Positions 8,322-17,513 of a stretch of 49,752 bases of DNA are shown in pieces. Below the pieces are notes generated by a model. That model was not told the DNA's origin, did not search any database, and saw nothing but the letters and a program-made list of their open reading frames with translations. Origin of the DNA: an uncultured Bacteroidales bacterium (GTDB taxonomy: Bacteria > Bacteroidota > Bacteroidia > Bacteroidales > FEN-979). Every line of letters starts with the position of its first letter. Within the stretch, counting starts at the first letter, position 1. The stretch spans positions 1-49,752 of the forward strand of contig CAIJYT010000037.1 in the NCBI GenBank assembly GCA_903824935.1, given 5' to 3'. The position numbers and the translations under genes are program-made.

Positions 8322-9614
8322 ATGACAAACGTGATAGATACTGAATTCTCCAGCAAGGGCTACCTTAACATGCAGCTTCTCCGTTTTACCACGGCAGGCA
8401 GCGTTGATGACGGTAAAAGCACCCTGATCGGCCGTTTGCTGTATGATAGTAAATCGCTCTTCGAGGACCAGCTGGATGCAGTAAAGCGTGCCAGCGTCCA
8501 GAAAGGCAGCGAACACCTGAACCTGGCATTATTCACCGACGGCCTCAGGGCTGAACGCGAGCAGGGGATCACCATTGATGTGGCTTACCGGTATTTTGCC
8601 ACCCCCAACCGTAAGTTTATTATTGCCGACACTCCCGGCCATATACAGTATACCAGGAACATGGTAACGGGTGCTTCCACTGCCAATGCCGCCATCATCC
8701 TGATAGATGCCCGCAACGGGGTGATCGAGCAAACCTACCGCCACGCTTACATAGCATACCTGCTTGGGATCCCCCATATCATTGTCTGCATTAATAAAAT
8801 GGATCTTTTGGATTACAGCCGGGAAGTGTTTGAGACTATTAAAGCCGATTTCAACGCCTTTGTTGCAAAGGTTCTGCCCGGCGAAGACCTGAGATTCATC
8901 CCTATTAGCGCCCTTAATGGGGATAACGTAGTTAAACCATCCGTGAACATGGAATGGTACACTGATACCACGCTTCTTGAAACCCTTGAAACCATCCCTA
9001 TTACTAATGATAATGATCTCACCCGCAGACGTTTCCCGGTTCAGTATGTGATCAGGCCCGAAATGGATAAATACCATGACTACCGGGGTTATGCGGGAAG
9101 GATTGCAGGCGGGATCTTCCATCCGGGAGATGAAGTAATGGTGATGCCGGCAGGGATAAAGACGAAAATCCTTAGTATTGATACTTTCAATGGCCCTGTA
9201 GAAGAAGCTTTCCCTCCCATGTCGGTGACCCTCCTGCTGGCCGATGATATCGATATCAGCCGGGGGGATATGATAGCAGGGGCCGATGCCCTTCCCGCGA
9301 TGAGCTCCGAAATCGATCTGATGGTCTGCTGGATGAACCCCAGGCCTATGCAGCTTAACGGGAAGTATGCACTGAAACATAACACCAGGGATGTGAAATG
9401 TGTGATCAATGCTATTGATTTTGTACTTAATATTAATACCCTGGAACAAATACCAGGACGTACAAGCCTGGCCATGAACGAGATAGGCAAGGTCCATCTT
9501 CGCACAACCAAACCCCTGTTCATCGATCCGTATTCTTTTAACCGGAATACCGGCAGCCTCATCCTGATCGACGAAGCTACCAATGAAACAGTTGCAGCAG
9601 GTATGATCCTCTGA
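8322..9614 (+). CDS. cysN: Sulfate adenylyltransferase subunit 1 (GTPase)
   Basis: EF-Tu-like GTPase subunit of ATP sulfurylase that couples GTP hydrolysis to APS formation by CysD. G1 is GSVDDGKST (residues 26-34), DTPGH begins at D103 and NKMD is at 158-161. Beta-barrel domains follow. At 430 residues it is CysN alone, without a fused APS kinase domain. The start ATG is 5 nt after the mirrored repeat element, and no separate promoter is visible, so it is probably read from the cysD transcript. A long antisense frame opposite this gene is a codon-usage shadow. Confidence 0.96.
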   Translation: MTNVIDTEFSSKGYLNMQLLRFTTAGSVDDGKSTLIGRLLYDSKSLFEDQLDAVKRASVQKGSEHLNLALFTDGLRAEREQGITIDVAYRYFATPNRKFIIADTPGHIQYTRNMVTGASTANAAIILIDARNGVIEQTYRHAYIAYLLGIPHIIVCINKMDLLDYSREVFETIKADFNAFVAKVLPGEDLRFIPISALNGDNVVKPSVNMEWYTDTTLLETLETIPITNDNDLTRRRFPVQYVIRPEMDKYHDYRGYAGRIAGGIFHPGDEVMVMPAGIKTKILSIDTFNGPVEEAFPPMSVTLLLADDIDISRGDMIAGADALPAMSSEIDLMVCWMNPRPMQLNGKYALKHNTRDVKCVINAIDFVLNINTLEQIPGRTSLAMNEIGKVHLRTTKPLFIDPYSFNRNTGSLILIDEATNETVAAGMIL

Positions 9615-9698
9615 ATTCCTTCTATTTCTGCAATAATTCAGCAAAAAATCAGTTACTTTTAAACCACGGTTTAATGTATTGATCCATATCCCTGTTCT

Positions 9699-12035
9699 AT
9701 GAAAATATTCAGACTCTTTTTACTATCCTGCATTCTGCATCCTGCATCCCTTTTTGCGCAAAGTCCGCAGATCCCGATCGGCCAGTGGAGAGACGAACTC
9801 CCGTATAACTTTTGCAATTCTGTTGCAGAAGTTGATAACCGGATTTATGCATCGACTCTTTATGCCTTGCTTTACTATGATAAGGAGGATAACAGTGTTA
9901 CCAGGATAACCAAGATACAGGGGCTTTCGGATATCGGCATCAACTGCATCGCTTATAATACAGCTACAAAAACACTGGTGATTGCATACTCCGATGCGAA
10001 TATTGACCTGATCGTGAATAACAGCATCGTCAATATTTCAGATATTTACCGAAAGACCATTCTCGGGAATAAAACCATAAACAGCATATACTGCCTGGGT
10101 AACTTTGCATACCTGCAGTGCGGTTTCGGGATCGTGGTGCTTGATCTGGCAAAACAGGAGATCAAGGAAACATATTATATCGGCAATGGTGGCACCCAGG
10201 TGAATGTCATGTGCCTGATCAAGGATAATAATGATACCCTCTGGGCAGGTACCGAAAAAGGCATCTACAAAGCATGGTATAAGGATCCAAACCTGGCAAA
10301 TTTTGCAGTATGGAAGAAAGACAGGCGAATGGATACAACCCTGATGTATAATACCATAACTTATTTTTCGGGTAAACTGGTGGTCAACAAACAACGGACA
10401 AGCGGCAACGATACGCTGTACACATACGACGGCCACTGGGCATCCTGGAATACCGGAAGCGGCACCCTTCCGATTATGAACCTGAACAGCATGTATAATG
10501 TTCTGCTGGTGTCAAATAAATATTCTGTTGACGTGTATGACCAGAGTTATGCCAAACTAAAATCCATCATCGGTTATCCTGGCGCCGGGGCTTTTCCTCT
10601 GGCCGCCATTTGTGACAGGAACCAGACCATCTGGATAGGTGATTCCTTTTCCGGGCTTGTGCGTAATGCATTGAATTCGGACCAGATAATAACTTATAAT
10701 CTAAGCGGACCGCTTACTGCCAATGCATTCAGCATGAGTTCGCTTGGCAACAACTTATATATTGCACCGGGAGGATATGACCAATCCTTTGTACCGCTTC
10801 CCGACAGACCTGCCCAGGTCTACCATTTTGATGATTCAAACTGGCAAAACATCTCGGGAGCAAATAATACCCCCTTGTACAATTACAACAACATAGTTTC
10901 AGTTACTCCCGATCCTTCCGATCCGAAAAGGATATATGCCGCTACCTGGGGTTATGGTCTTCTTGAATTTTACGATGGCACATTAACAAGGAGATATACT
11001 GAATCAAACAGCACCCTGCATCATCATTCGGCAGGGGATACAGGGCTTATCCGCGTGGGTGGTTCGGCATTTGACGCCCATGGTTACCAGTGGATAGTAT
11101 GTTCGCATACAAACCAATGCCTTTCCCTGAAAAGGGGGAGCCAGTGGACTGGTTTTAATATCGTTGCCAACAATGAGACGGACCTTGGCCAGATCATTGC
11201 CACCCGCTACGACCAGGTGTGGATGCAGATGCGTTACGGCACCCTGAATGCGAATTCAATACTGGTGTTCACCGATAACGGTACACCCGATAATCCCAAC
11301 GATGACCAGGCAAAAAAACTTAACGCATCCAAGGGTTACGGTAACCTGCCGGGGAACACTGTATTTTCATTTGCCGAAGATAAAAACGGTGAAATATGGG
11401 TTGGAACTGAAGCCGGGGTCGGTGTTTTTTTCTCACCCGATGATCTTTTTACAGCCAATCCTTCCGACTGCCAGCGCCCTCTTGTCCAGCAGGGACAATA
11501 CACCCAGTACCTTCTTGAAAGCGAGCAGGTGAATGCTATTGCCGTGGACGGGGCCAACCGCAAATGGATGGGGACCGACAGGGGAGGCGCTTACCTTTTC
11601 TCAGCCGATGGCACCAAACAGATCTACCATTTTACTACCGAAAACTGTCCCCTGCTTTCCAACAGGGTGACTTCCATAGCTATAAACTCTGTCACCGGCG
11701 AAGTGTACTTCGGCACCGACAAAGGTGTCATCTCATTTAAAGGCACCGCCACTGAAGGCAGCGATTCATTCGGTAATGTCTATGCCTATCCCAACCCGGT
11801 ACGTGAGGGTTACCAGGGATATATTGCTGTGACAGGTCTTATCAGCAATGCCCAGATCCGTATCACTGATATCAGCGGAAGGCTGGTTTTTACAGGCAAG
11901 GCGGAAGGCGGACAGGCAGTTTGGAATGGCAGTACCCTGGAAGGGAAAAAGGTTCGTACCGGCGTATACCTGGTATTTGCTTCCAATGAAAGCGGAAGTG
12001 AGAAAGTTGTAACCAAAATCCTCGTAATCAACTGA
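9699..12035 (+). CDS. porZ: PorZ-like type IX secretion system protein (two-propeller plus C-terminal domain)
   Basis: Secreted protein of 778 residues with signal peptide MKIFRLFLLSCILHPASLFA. The mature start IPIGQWRDELPYN and the segment YYDKEDNSVTRITKIQGLSD match the PorZ family as I remember it. PorZ works with PorU in the cell-surface attachment complex and delivers A-LPS to the sortase. Beta-propeller-type repeats (LWAGTEKGIYKAW, IWVGTEAGVGVFF, KWMGTDRGGAYLF, VYFGTDKGVISF) run to about residue 680. A T9SS-type C-terminal domain follows (VYAYPNPVREGYQGYI to KILVIN). Its stop overlaps the recO start by one base. The alternative is a generic two-component-propeller T9SS cargo protein, but length and N-terminus favour PorZ. 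Confidence 0.75.
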   Translation: MKIFRLFLLSCILHPASLFAQSPQIPIGQWRDELPYNFCNSVAEVDNRIYASTLYALLYYDKEDNSVTRITKIQGLSDIGINCIAYNTATKTLVIAYSDANIDLIVNNSIVNISDIYRKTILGNKTINSIYCLGNFAYLQCGFGIVVLDLAKQEIKETYYIGNGGTQVNVMCLIKDNNDTLWAGTEKGIYKAWYKDPNLANFAVWKKDRRMDTTLMYNTITYFSGKLVVNKQRTSGNDTLYTYDGHWASWNTGSGTLPIMNLNSMYNVLLVSNKYSVDVYDQSYAKLKSIIGYPGAGAFPLAAICDRNQTIWIGDSFSGLVRNALNSDQIITYNLSGPLTANAFSMSSLGNNLYIAPGGYDQSFVPLPDRPAQVYHFDDSNWQNISGANNTPLYNYNNIVSVTPDPSDPKRIYAATWGYGLLEFYDGTLTRRYTESNSTLHHHSAGDTGLIRVGGSAFDAHGYQWIVCSHTNQCLSLKRGSQWTGFNIVANNETDLGQIIATRYDQVWMQMRYGTLNANSILVFTDNGTPDNPNDDQAKKLNASKGYGNLPGNTVFSFAEDKNGEIWVGTEAGVGVFFSPDDLFTANPSDCQRPLVQQGQYTQYLLESEQVNAIAVDGANRKWMGTDRGGAYLFSADGTKQIYHFTTENCPLLSNRVTSIAINSVTGEVYFGTDKGVISFKGTATEGSDSFGNVYAYPNPVREGYQGYIAVTGLISNAQIRITDISGRLVFTGKAEGGQAVWNGSTLEGKKVRTGVYLVFASNESGSEKVVTKILVIN

Positions 12036-12760
12036 TGCTTGTAAACACAAAAGGCATCGTTCTTCACTCTTTAAAATACTCAGAGACCAGTATCATCGTC
12101 CGCATTTATACCGAAGCTGCGGGCCTTCAATCTTACCTGTTCAAAGGGGTCCGCAGTCCGAAGTCAAAAACAAAAGCAGGCCTGTTCCAGTCCCTGACAT
12201 TACTTGAAGTGGTGGCATATATCAAAGAAAATGCAGGACTGCATATTGCCAGGGATGTGAGGTTGTTCCAGCCATATATGAGCATCCCTTTCGATATCAG
12301 GAAAAGTTCCATCGCCCTTTACATGAATGAACTTCTGTATAAGGCTATACGTGAAGAAGAATCAAATACCGAACTTTTCAATTTTATGTGGAAGTCATGT
12401 CTTTTGCTTGATTCCACTGAGGATAACCTGAACTGCTTCCCCCTGGTTTTTACTGCCGAGCTCACAGATTTCCTCGGGATAAGGCCCCAGTCGGGATACA
12501 CGGAAAACAAACCGGTCTTTAACCTCAGGGAAAGCCAGTTCCAGTCTTTAATCCCTGAAAAAGACTCTTATATTATGCCAGAATACGGCAGCATGTTCCA
12601 GTCTCTTATTACCACCCCCCTGGAAAAGCAGTCGGCGTTGCATTTCAAACCTGCGATCAGGAGATCTTTTATGGATTCCCTTCTCATCTATTACCACATC
12701 CATCTCCCCGGATTCAAACCCATGAACTCTCATCACATCCTCCATTCTGTGCTGTCGTAG
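12035..12760 (+). CDS. recO: DNA repair protein RecO
   Basis: Recombination mediator that loads RecA with RecF and RecR in gap repair. The N-terminal OB-fold begins TKGIVLHSLKYSETSIIVRIYTE and includes LFKGVRSPKSK. The 241-residue product is normal for Bacteroidota RecO, and the family's C-terminal zinc-finger cysteines are missing here. The ATG overlaps the preceding stop (TGATG), indicating translational coupling to the PorZ-like gene. Confidence 0.93.
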   Translation: MLVNTKGIVLHSLKYSETSIIVRIYTEAAGLQSYLFKGVRSPKSKTKAGLFQSLTLLEVVAYIKENAGLHIARDVRLFQPYMSIPFDIRKSSIALYMNELLYKAIREEESNTELFNFMWKSCLLLDSTEDNLNCFPLVFTAELTDFLGIRPQSGYTENKPVFNLRESQFQSLIPEKDSYIMPEYGSMFQSLITTPLEKQSALHFKPAIRRSFMDSLLIYYHIHLPGFKPMNSHHILHSVLS

Positions 12761-12806
12761 AAGCCCTCTGCAACCGCCTTCCTGACTGAGGGAGAAATCC
12801 TGGTGT

Positions 12807-12935
12807 GATTTACGATTGATGGATTTACGATTCACGATTGAACTTACGGATTTACGAGTTACGAGTTTAATTTTTTATCCGTCGATCGTCAATCTTATAT
12901 TCATTCGTAAATCTAAGATCGTCCAATCGTAAATC
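12807..12935. repeat. Mirrored heptamer element, copy B
   Basis: A 129-bp imperfect palindrome between recO and lysS. Left blocks are GATTTAC, GATTGATG, GATTTAC, GATTCAC, a 13-mer, GATTTAC and GAGTTAC. Right blocks are GTCGATC, GTCAATC, a 12-mer, GTAAATC, TAAGATC, GTCCAATC and GTAAATC. The block order is as in copies A and C. It ends 2 bp before the lysS -7 box. Confidence 0.85.
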
Positions 12936-12937
12936 CG

Positions 12938-12945
12938 TATCTTTG
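12938..12945 (+). promoter_or_regulatory. Bacteroidota -7 box for lysS
   Basis: TATCTTTG matches TAnnTTTG exactly, 16 nt before the lysS ATG, implying a very short leader. The -35 side of this promoter lies inside repeat copy B. Confidence 0.6.
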
Positions 12946-12961
12946 CCGAAAATTCCAACCT

Positions 12962-14482
12962 ATGCAAGTTACTCTTACCGAGCAGGAACAAATCAGGCGT
13001 GATTCATTAAATGAACTTTTCAGGCTCGGGATCAATCCATACCCGCCCGAAACATTCCCGGTCAATGTGACCGCAGCCGAAATCAGGCAAAATTATCCTG
13101 CCGACAATACCATGTACCAGGAGGTGAGTATCGCAGGCCGTATCATGACCCGGAGGATCATGGGCGCCGCCTCTTTCTCGGAACTCCAGGATTCTACGGG
13201 ACGCATCCAGATGTATATAAAACGCGATGAGATCTGCACTGGTGAAGACAAGACCCTTTACAACACGGTATTTAAGAAGCTTCTCGACATAGGCGATATC
13301 ATCGGTGTTACAGGGTATGTATTCGTCACCCAGATGGGAGAGATCTCCATCCATGTGAGAAGCCTGAAACTTCTTTCCAAATCCCTTAGGGTTCTGCCCA
13401 TCGTCAAGGAAAAGGACGGGGAATTGTTTGATGCTTTTACCGATCCCGAGCAAAGATACCGGCAGCGTTATGTAGACATGATCGTCAATCCCCAGGTGAG
13501 GGATGTGTTTGTCAAACGGGCACAGCTGGTGAATTCCATGCGTCAGTTCCTGAATGCAAAATCATACCTGGAAGTTGAAACACCTGTCCTTCAGCCACTT
13601 TACGGCGGCGCTGCTGCCCGGCCGTTCAAGACCCATCACAACTCCCTCGACATGACCCTGTACCTTCGTATTGCCAACGAACTTTACCTCAAAAGGCTTA
13701 TCGTTGGCGGATTTGACGGGGTCTATGAATTCTCCAAGGACTTCCGCAACGAAGGGATGGACCGTTTCCATAACCCTGAGTTTACCCAGATGGAGCTCTA
13801 TGTAGCTTATAAGGATTATGATTGGATGATGGACCTCGTGGAGGAAATGGTGGAAAAGATCGCTCTTGACCTGCATGGGAAAACAGAGATCCCGGTTGGT
13901 GAAAAGATCATAGATTTCAAACGGCCCTGGAAACGCTTCACTATGTTTGAAGTGATAAAACATTATACCGGAATCGATATCGACGGCAAATCGGAAGACG
14001 AGCTGATCGCCATTGCGAAACAGCTTGATGTGCCTGTCGACAAGACCATGGCCAAAGGAAAGATCATTGACCAGATCTTCGGTGAGAAATGCGAGCCCAA
14101 CCTGGTCCAGCCGACCTTTATCACCGACTATCCCATTGAAATGTCGCCCCTGGCAAAGAAACACCGCAGCAAAGACGGGCTTGTTGAACGTTTCGAAGCA
14201 ATCTGCAACGGCAAGGAGCTTTGTAATGCATTCTCAGAACTCAACGATCCCATCGATCAGAGGAAACGCTTCGAAGACCAGCTGGAACTTGGAAAACGCG
14301 GAGACGACGAATCTATGGTACTGGATGAGGATTTCCTCCGTTCCCTTGAATTCGCCATGCCTCCTACTTCAGGTCTGGGTATAGGGATTGACCGTCTCAC
14401 GATGATCATGACCAACCAGGCATCCATACAGGATGTGCTTTTCTTCCCACAGATGAGGCAGGAAAAAAAGATCAGCGAATAA
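12962..14482 (+). CDS. lysS: Lysine--tRNA ligase, class II
   Basis: Charges tRNA-Lys. It has an N-terminal OB anticodon-binding domain (residues about 50-170), class II motif 1 ([18 protein letters not shown]), motif 2 ([18 protein letters not shown]) and motif 3 ([11 protein letters not shown]). Length is 506 residues, standard. It is transcribed from its own -7 box just after a repeat element. Its last 11 bases overlap the end of the convergent deiminase gene. Confidence 0.97.
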   Translation: MQVTLTEQEQIRRDSLNELFRLGINPYPPETFPVNVTAAEIRQNYPADNTMYQEVSIAGRIMTRRIMGAASFSELQDSTGRIQMYIKRDEICTGEDKTLYNTVFKKLLDIGDIIGVTGYVFVTQMGEISIHVRSLKLLSKSLRVLPIVKEKDGELFDAFTDPEQRYRQRYVDMIVNPQVRDVFVKRAQLVNSMRQFLNAKSYLEVETPVLQPLYGGAAARPFKTHHNSLDMTLYLRIANELYLKRLIVGGFDGVYEFSKDFRNEGMDRFHNPEFTQMELYVAYKDYDWMMDLVEEMVEKIALDLHGKTEIPVGEKIIDFKRPWKRFTMFEVIKHYTGIDIDGKSEDELIAIAKQLDVPVDKTMAKGKIIDQIFGEKCEPNLVQPTFITDYPIEMSPLAKKHRSKDGLVERFEAICNGKELCNAFSELNDPIDQRKRFEDQLELGKRGDDESMVLDEDFLRSLEFAMPPTSGLGIGIDRLTMIMTNQASIQDVLFFPQMRQEKKISE

Positions 14483-16526
14483 GGATCATCCGTTTAACTG
14501 AAACTTCTTTATCGGTTGTAAGCCTGAACAGGTATATCCCTGGTGCAGCCTTATTTCCCGTATTATCAGTGCCATCCCAAGTGAAGGCATGGGCCCCCTC
14601 GTCTAAAGATCCTGAAAATACAAGCCTGACGAGTTTTCCATTAAGGTCATAAATACCGAGGTAAGTGTTTCCCCTGGCAGGAAGCATGAACGATATAGTG
14701 GTTTCGGATGTAAAGGGGTTAGGATAATTATATCCCCGCAAACTGCCTTTCCTGGGCTCGCTGATCCCTCCGAGTATCTGGGGATTGAACATCAATATTA
14801 CAAGCTTTGGCCCCAGGGAGGTGGTATAATGCAGACTGTCAAGGATAAAGGAATCCGTGTTGCGATCTGTGGGTATATCCACCTTAACCCTTACGTAAAC
14901 CGAATCTCCCGGGTTTACTGTATAAGGGAAGTTGCGGGTGGTAATAGAATCGACGTACCACATCGGCCAGTGGCCGCTGATCAGCTCAACATCCTGCAGC
15001 ACAACAGCAGATGCCATGTAATTATGCAGATGTGTAACTTTCCCTCCGAATGCATCAGCAGCGGTGATAAACCACAGGGTATCCGGCACAGGTATAATAT
15101 TTGTGTAGTCGGTAGTAAATGTAAACGGATCGGCAGCTCCGATAAAAGGTGCAGTTTCCCTGCGGCCCGACTGGTCAGCGGCAAACAGGTAATACTTTAC
15201 AGTACTGCCGGCGGTCTGCTTTGGGATGATGCCTGTATAATGGTTGGCCGAAGTGTTTGTCATGTGGACTGCATGGTAGGTTCCGCTATTGACCTTGTAC
15301 CAGATGAGAACGGAATCGGTTTTAACTGGGGAGCCACTGCAGGCAATAAGATCGGCGTTTATCACATAATTCATGTCGCAGGGTTGGGTGCCGGATAAAG
15401 GAATATGTTTGATGTACAGCAAGCCGATATCTGCAATCCCCATTACACGGCAGTGAAGAGCATCGGTCGATATCCAAGGGGTGGAAGACTGCCCGATGAA
15501 TCCATAAACAGTGTATCCCGGCATGGCAGCCTCATACGCAACCTTGGCGCTGTCGTCCCAGCTGGAGTTCATAAACGGGACCAGTACCTTGTTGTTCAGG
15601 ATCACCGAATTGGAGTAAGGCTCATCATTGGGTGTCATAACCCGGTATACCCTGTAATTGTATCCGTAGGAACAGGTCTGTGAGGCCCAGTAAGAAGCTG
15701 CAGCTTCAAGAGCCGCATAACAAGCATTCGAAGGATTGGTTTTTCTAATAAGGATTTTATCCGGTGCCAGGAACTTCCCCCAGCAGTCAATATGGTCTAT
15801 TGATGTATTCACATTCGGGTCAGGCACGACCTGGTAATTCTCAATCCCCAGGTAATCATGAACTTTCTGTGCGACCTGGTCATGAGAAAGAGCAGGGTTC
15901 TCATTCCATATCAGTTCTGTGGAAGCTGATATTCCGAAACCGTCGGTCATATAATCGCCTCCTGTGGAAATAAGGTTCATGCCGTACCATTGGATTCCGA
16001 GCATCTCGGCAACCCGTTTGGGGATCTCATCATCGTTGGGCCTGGGACGGTTATATGGAAAATCGATGATCCCGATGGTATTGGAACTGTCTGATTCAAA
16101 CCATGGGCCGTAATCCCTGGTCCAGTAACTGTCGGTAGGAGCGATCAGGAAATTGCAATGGCTTGTATCAACTCCATTATTAACATACAAAGCCAGAACA
16201 GTGCTTTGTTGTGCAGCGCTGGCCACTATGGTTGTAAGGGTGACGTTTGCAGCCATTTCCTTAATCAGTGGCAGCGGGATGCCGAAGGGGTACCTTACAA
16301 GGGCTCCCTGCATCCTGCCGAACTCTTCTACATTCCTGATAGGCCCGGCCGGAGGGTTGGTTTCAACAAAGGTCTTGCCTATCTCGCTTTTGTGCAGGGC
16401 TTCCTCAGGCGACATCTCATGGGTGAGCCTCAAGGCTGGTTTTCTGGTTGTATCCTGGGCAATTGACATCCTCGTCACAAACAGAACACAGATAAATATG
16501 GCAAGGAACTTAAATGATGTTTTCAT
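14472..16526 (-). CDS. T9SS-exported peptidylarginine deiminase-like protein (PPAD/agmatine deiminase family)
   Basis: Secreted guanidino-group hydrolase, 684 residues, with signal peptide ending near SIAQ. The deiminase domain holds every PPAD catalytic position in order: D138 (YWTRDYGPW), H245 and D247 (IDHIDCWG), N306 (YSNSVIL) and the nucleophile C359 (DALHCRVM). In P. gingivalis PPAD these are D130, H236, D238, N297 and C351. An Ig-like region and a T9SS type A sorting domain ([14 protein letters not shown] to KRMILIR) follow. Substrate could be C-terminal peptidyl arginine, free agmatine or another guanidine; the secretion signals favour an extracellular protein or peptide substrate. 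It has its own -7 box. Confidence 0.88.
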   Translation of the reverse strand: MKTSFKFLAIFICVLFVTRMSIAQDTTRKPALRLTHEMSPEEALHKSEIGKTFVETNPPAGPIRNVEEFGRMQGALVRYPFGIPLPLIKEMAANVTLTTIVASAAQQSTVLALYVNNGVDTSHCNFLIAPTDSYWTRDYGPWFESDSSNTIGIIDFPYNRPRPNDDEIPKRVAEMLGIQWYGMNLISTGGDYMTDGFGISASTELIWNENPALSHDQVAQKVHDYLGIENYQVVPDPNVNTSIDHIDCWGKFLAPDKILIRKTNPSNACYAALEAAASYWASQTCSYGYNYRVYRVMTPNDEPYSNSVILNNKVLVPFMNSSWDDSAKVAYEAAMPGYTVYGFIGQSSTPWISTDALHCRVMGIADIGLLYIKHIPLSGTQPCDMNYVINADLIACSGSPVKTDSVLIWYKVNSGTYHAVHMTNTSANHYTGIIPKQTAGSTVKYYLFAADQSGRRETAPFIGAADPFTFTTDYTNIIPVPDTLWFITAADAFGGKVTHLHNYMASAVVLQDVELISGHWPMWYVDSITTRNFPYTVNPGDSVYVRVKVDIPTDRNTDSFILDSLHYTTSLGPKLVILMFNPQILGGISEPRKGSLRGYNYPNPFTSETTISFMLPARGNTYLGIYDLNGKLVRLVFSGSLDEGAHAFTWDGTDNTGNKAAPGIYLFRLTTDKEVSVKRMILIR

Positions 16527-16546
16527 ACCGGCAATTCTTTGTGTTA

Positions 16547-16554
16547 CAAATTTA
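16547..16554 (-). promoter_or_regulatory. Bacteroidota -7 box for the deiminase gene
   Basis: The minus strand reads TAAATTTG, an exact TAnnTTTG match, 20 nt before the ATG at 16526. Confidence 0.5.
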
Positions 16555-16580
16555 ACAATTTAACCTTCGTCATGAATGAT

Positions 16581-16588
16581 TACCTTTG
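16581..16588 (+). promoter_or_regulatory. Bacteroidota -7 box for the CDF transporter
   Basis: TACCTTTG matches TAnnTTTG exactly, 17 nt before the ATG at 16606, back to back with the deiminase promoter. Confidence 0.55.
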
Positions 16589-16605
16589 CCTGAAATAATG
16601 AAGAA

Positions 16606-17460
16606 ATGAGCAAGAAAACAAAGGCTGCAAGTTTGTCTGTGTTATCAAACACCCTGCTCATTGCATTAAAACTTACTGCAGGTATTATCAGCGGCTCAGT
16701 ATCCATTATTTCTGAAGCCATCCATTCTTTCATGGACCTTCTTGCTGCCATCATTGCCTTTATTTCCGTGAGGGTTTCCGACAGGCCCGCCGATGACCGT
16801 CACCCTTACGGGCACTGGAAGATAGAAAATATCTCGGGGGTGACCGAAGCCCTGTTAATATTTGTTGCAGCTATCTGGATCATTTTCGAAGCAGTGCATA
16901 AGCTCATTAAACCAACCGAAATTGAAACAATAGGTCTTGGATTCGCAGTAATGTGCATTTCTGCCTTTGTTAATTCAGGAGTTTCATGGTACCTGTACAA
17001 AGTTGCCAAATCAACCGGTTCCATCGCACTGGAGGCTGATGCCCTTCATCTTAAAACCGATATTTACACTTCGTTGGGAGTTGCTGCAGGCCTGGGTCTG
17101 ATCTGGATCACGGGATACCATATTTTAGACCCAATCGTAGCTATCCTGGTCAGCATGCTTATACTGAAGGAATCTTATTCCCTGCTGATGAAAGCATATA
17201 AACCCCTGCTCGACGAATCACTGGAAATAGAGGAAATCAAAAAGATCAGGACCATAATTGACTCCTATTGTAAGGAAAACATTAAATATCACAATCTGCG
17301 AACCAGGAAAGCCGGGAACTTCAGTTACGTCGATTTTCACCTGAACCTGGATGAGAACCTTACTGTAAAGGAAGCTCATGAACTTTGTGACAGGATTGAA
17401 GCGGATATAAAACAATACCTTGTTAATTCCGAAGTGACGATTCATGTCGAGGATTTTTGA
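16606..17460 (+). CDS. Cation diffusion facilitator family transporter
   Basis: Inner-membrane divalent metal/proton antiporter of 284 residues. Six transmembrane helices are expected. Metal-site motifs include HSFMDLLAA in TM2, the HPYGH loop and EADALHLKTDIYTS in TM5. A cytoplasmic ferredoxin-like C-terminal domain ends in VTIHVEDF. The TM2 aspartate within HSFMD and the TM5 DALHLKTD pattern resemble CDF members that carry Zn, Fe or Mn, and the metal cannot be fixed from sequence alone. It stands as a single gene with its own -7 box. Confidence 0.92.
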   Translation: MSKKTKAASLSVLSNTLLIALKLTAGIISGSVSIISEAIHSFMDLLAAIIAFISVRVSDRPADDRHPYGHWKIENISGVTEALLIFVAAIWIIFEAVHKLIKPTEIETIGLGFAVMCISAFVNSGVSWYLYKVAKSTGSIALEADALHLKTDIYTSLGVAAGLGLIWITGYHILDPIVAILVSMLILKESYSLLMKAYKPLLDESLEIEEIKKIRTIIDSYCKENIKYHNLRTRKAGNFSYVDFHLNLDENLTVKEAHELCDRIEADIKQYLVNSEVTIHVEDF

Positions 17461-17468
17461 AAAAAGGG

Positions 17469-17476
17469 TATATTTG
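17469..17476 (+). promoter_or_regulatory. Bacteroidota -7 box for the LysM transglycosylase
   Basis: TATATTTG is an exact TAnnTTTG match, 37 nt before the ATG at 17514. Confidence 0.5.
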
Positions 17477-17513
17477 CAATCTCTTCATTCATAATTAATT
17501 ATTTAAATATCTC

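Noticed and set aside
8529-9644. Long open frame (371 codons) antisense to cysN
   Set aside because: It is the codon-usage shadow of a well-supported gene and shows no domain, signal or promoter of its own.
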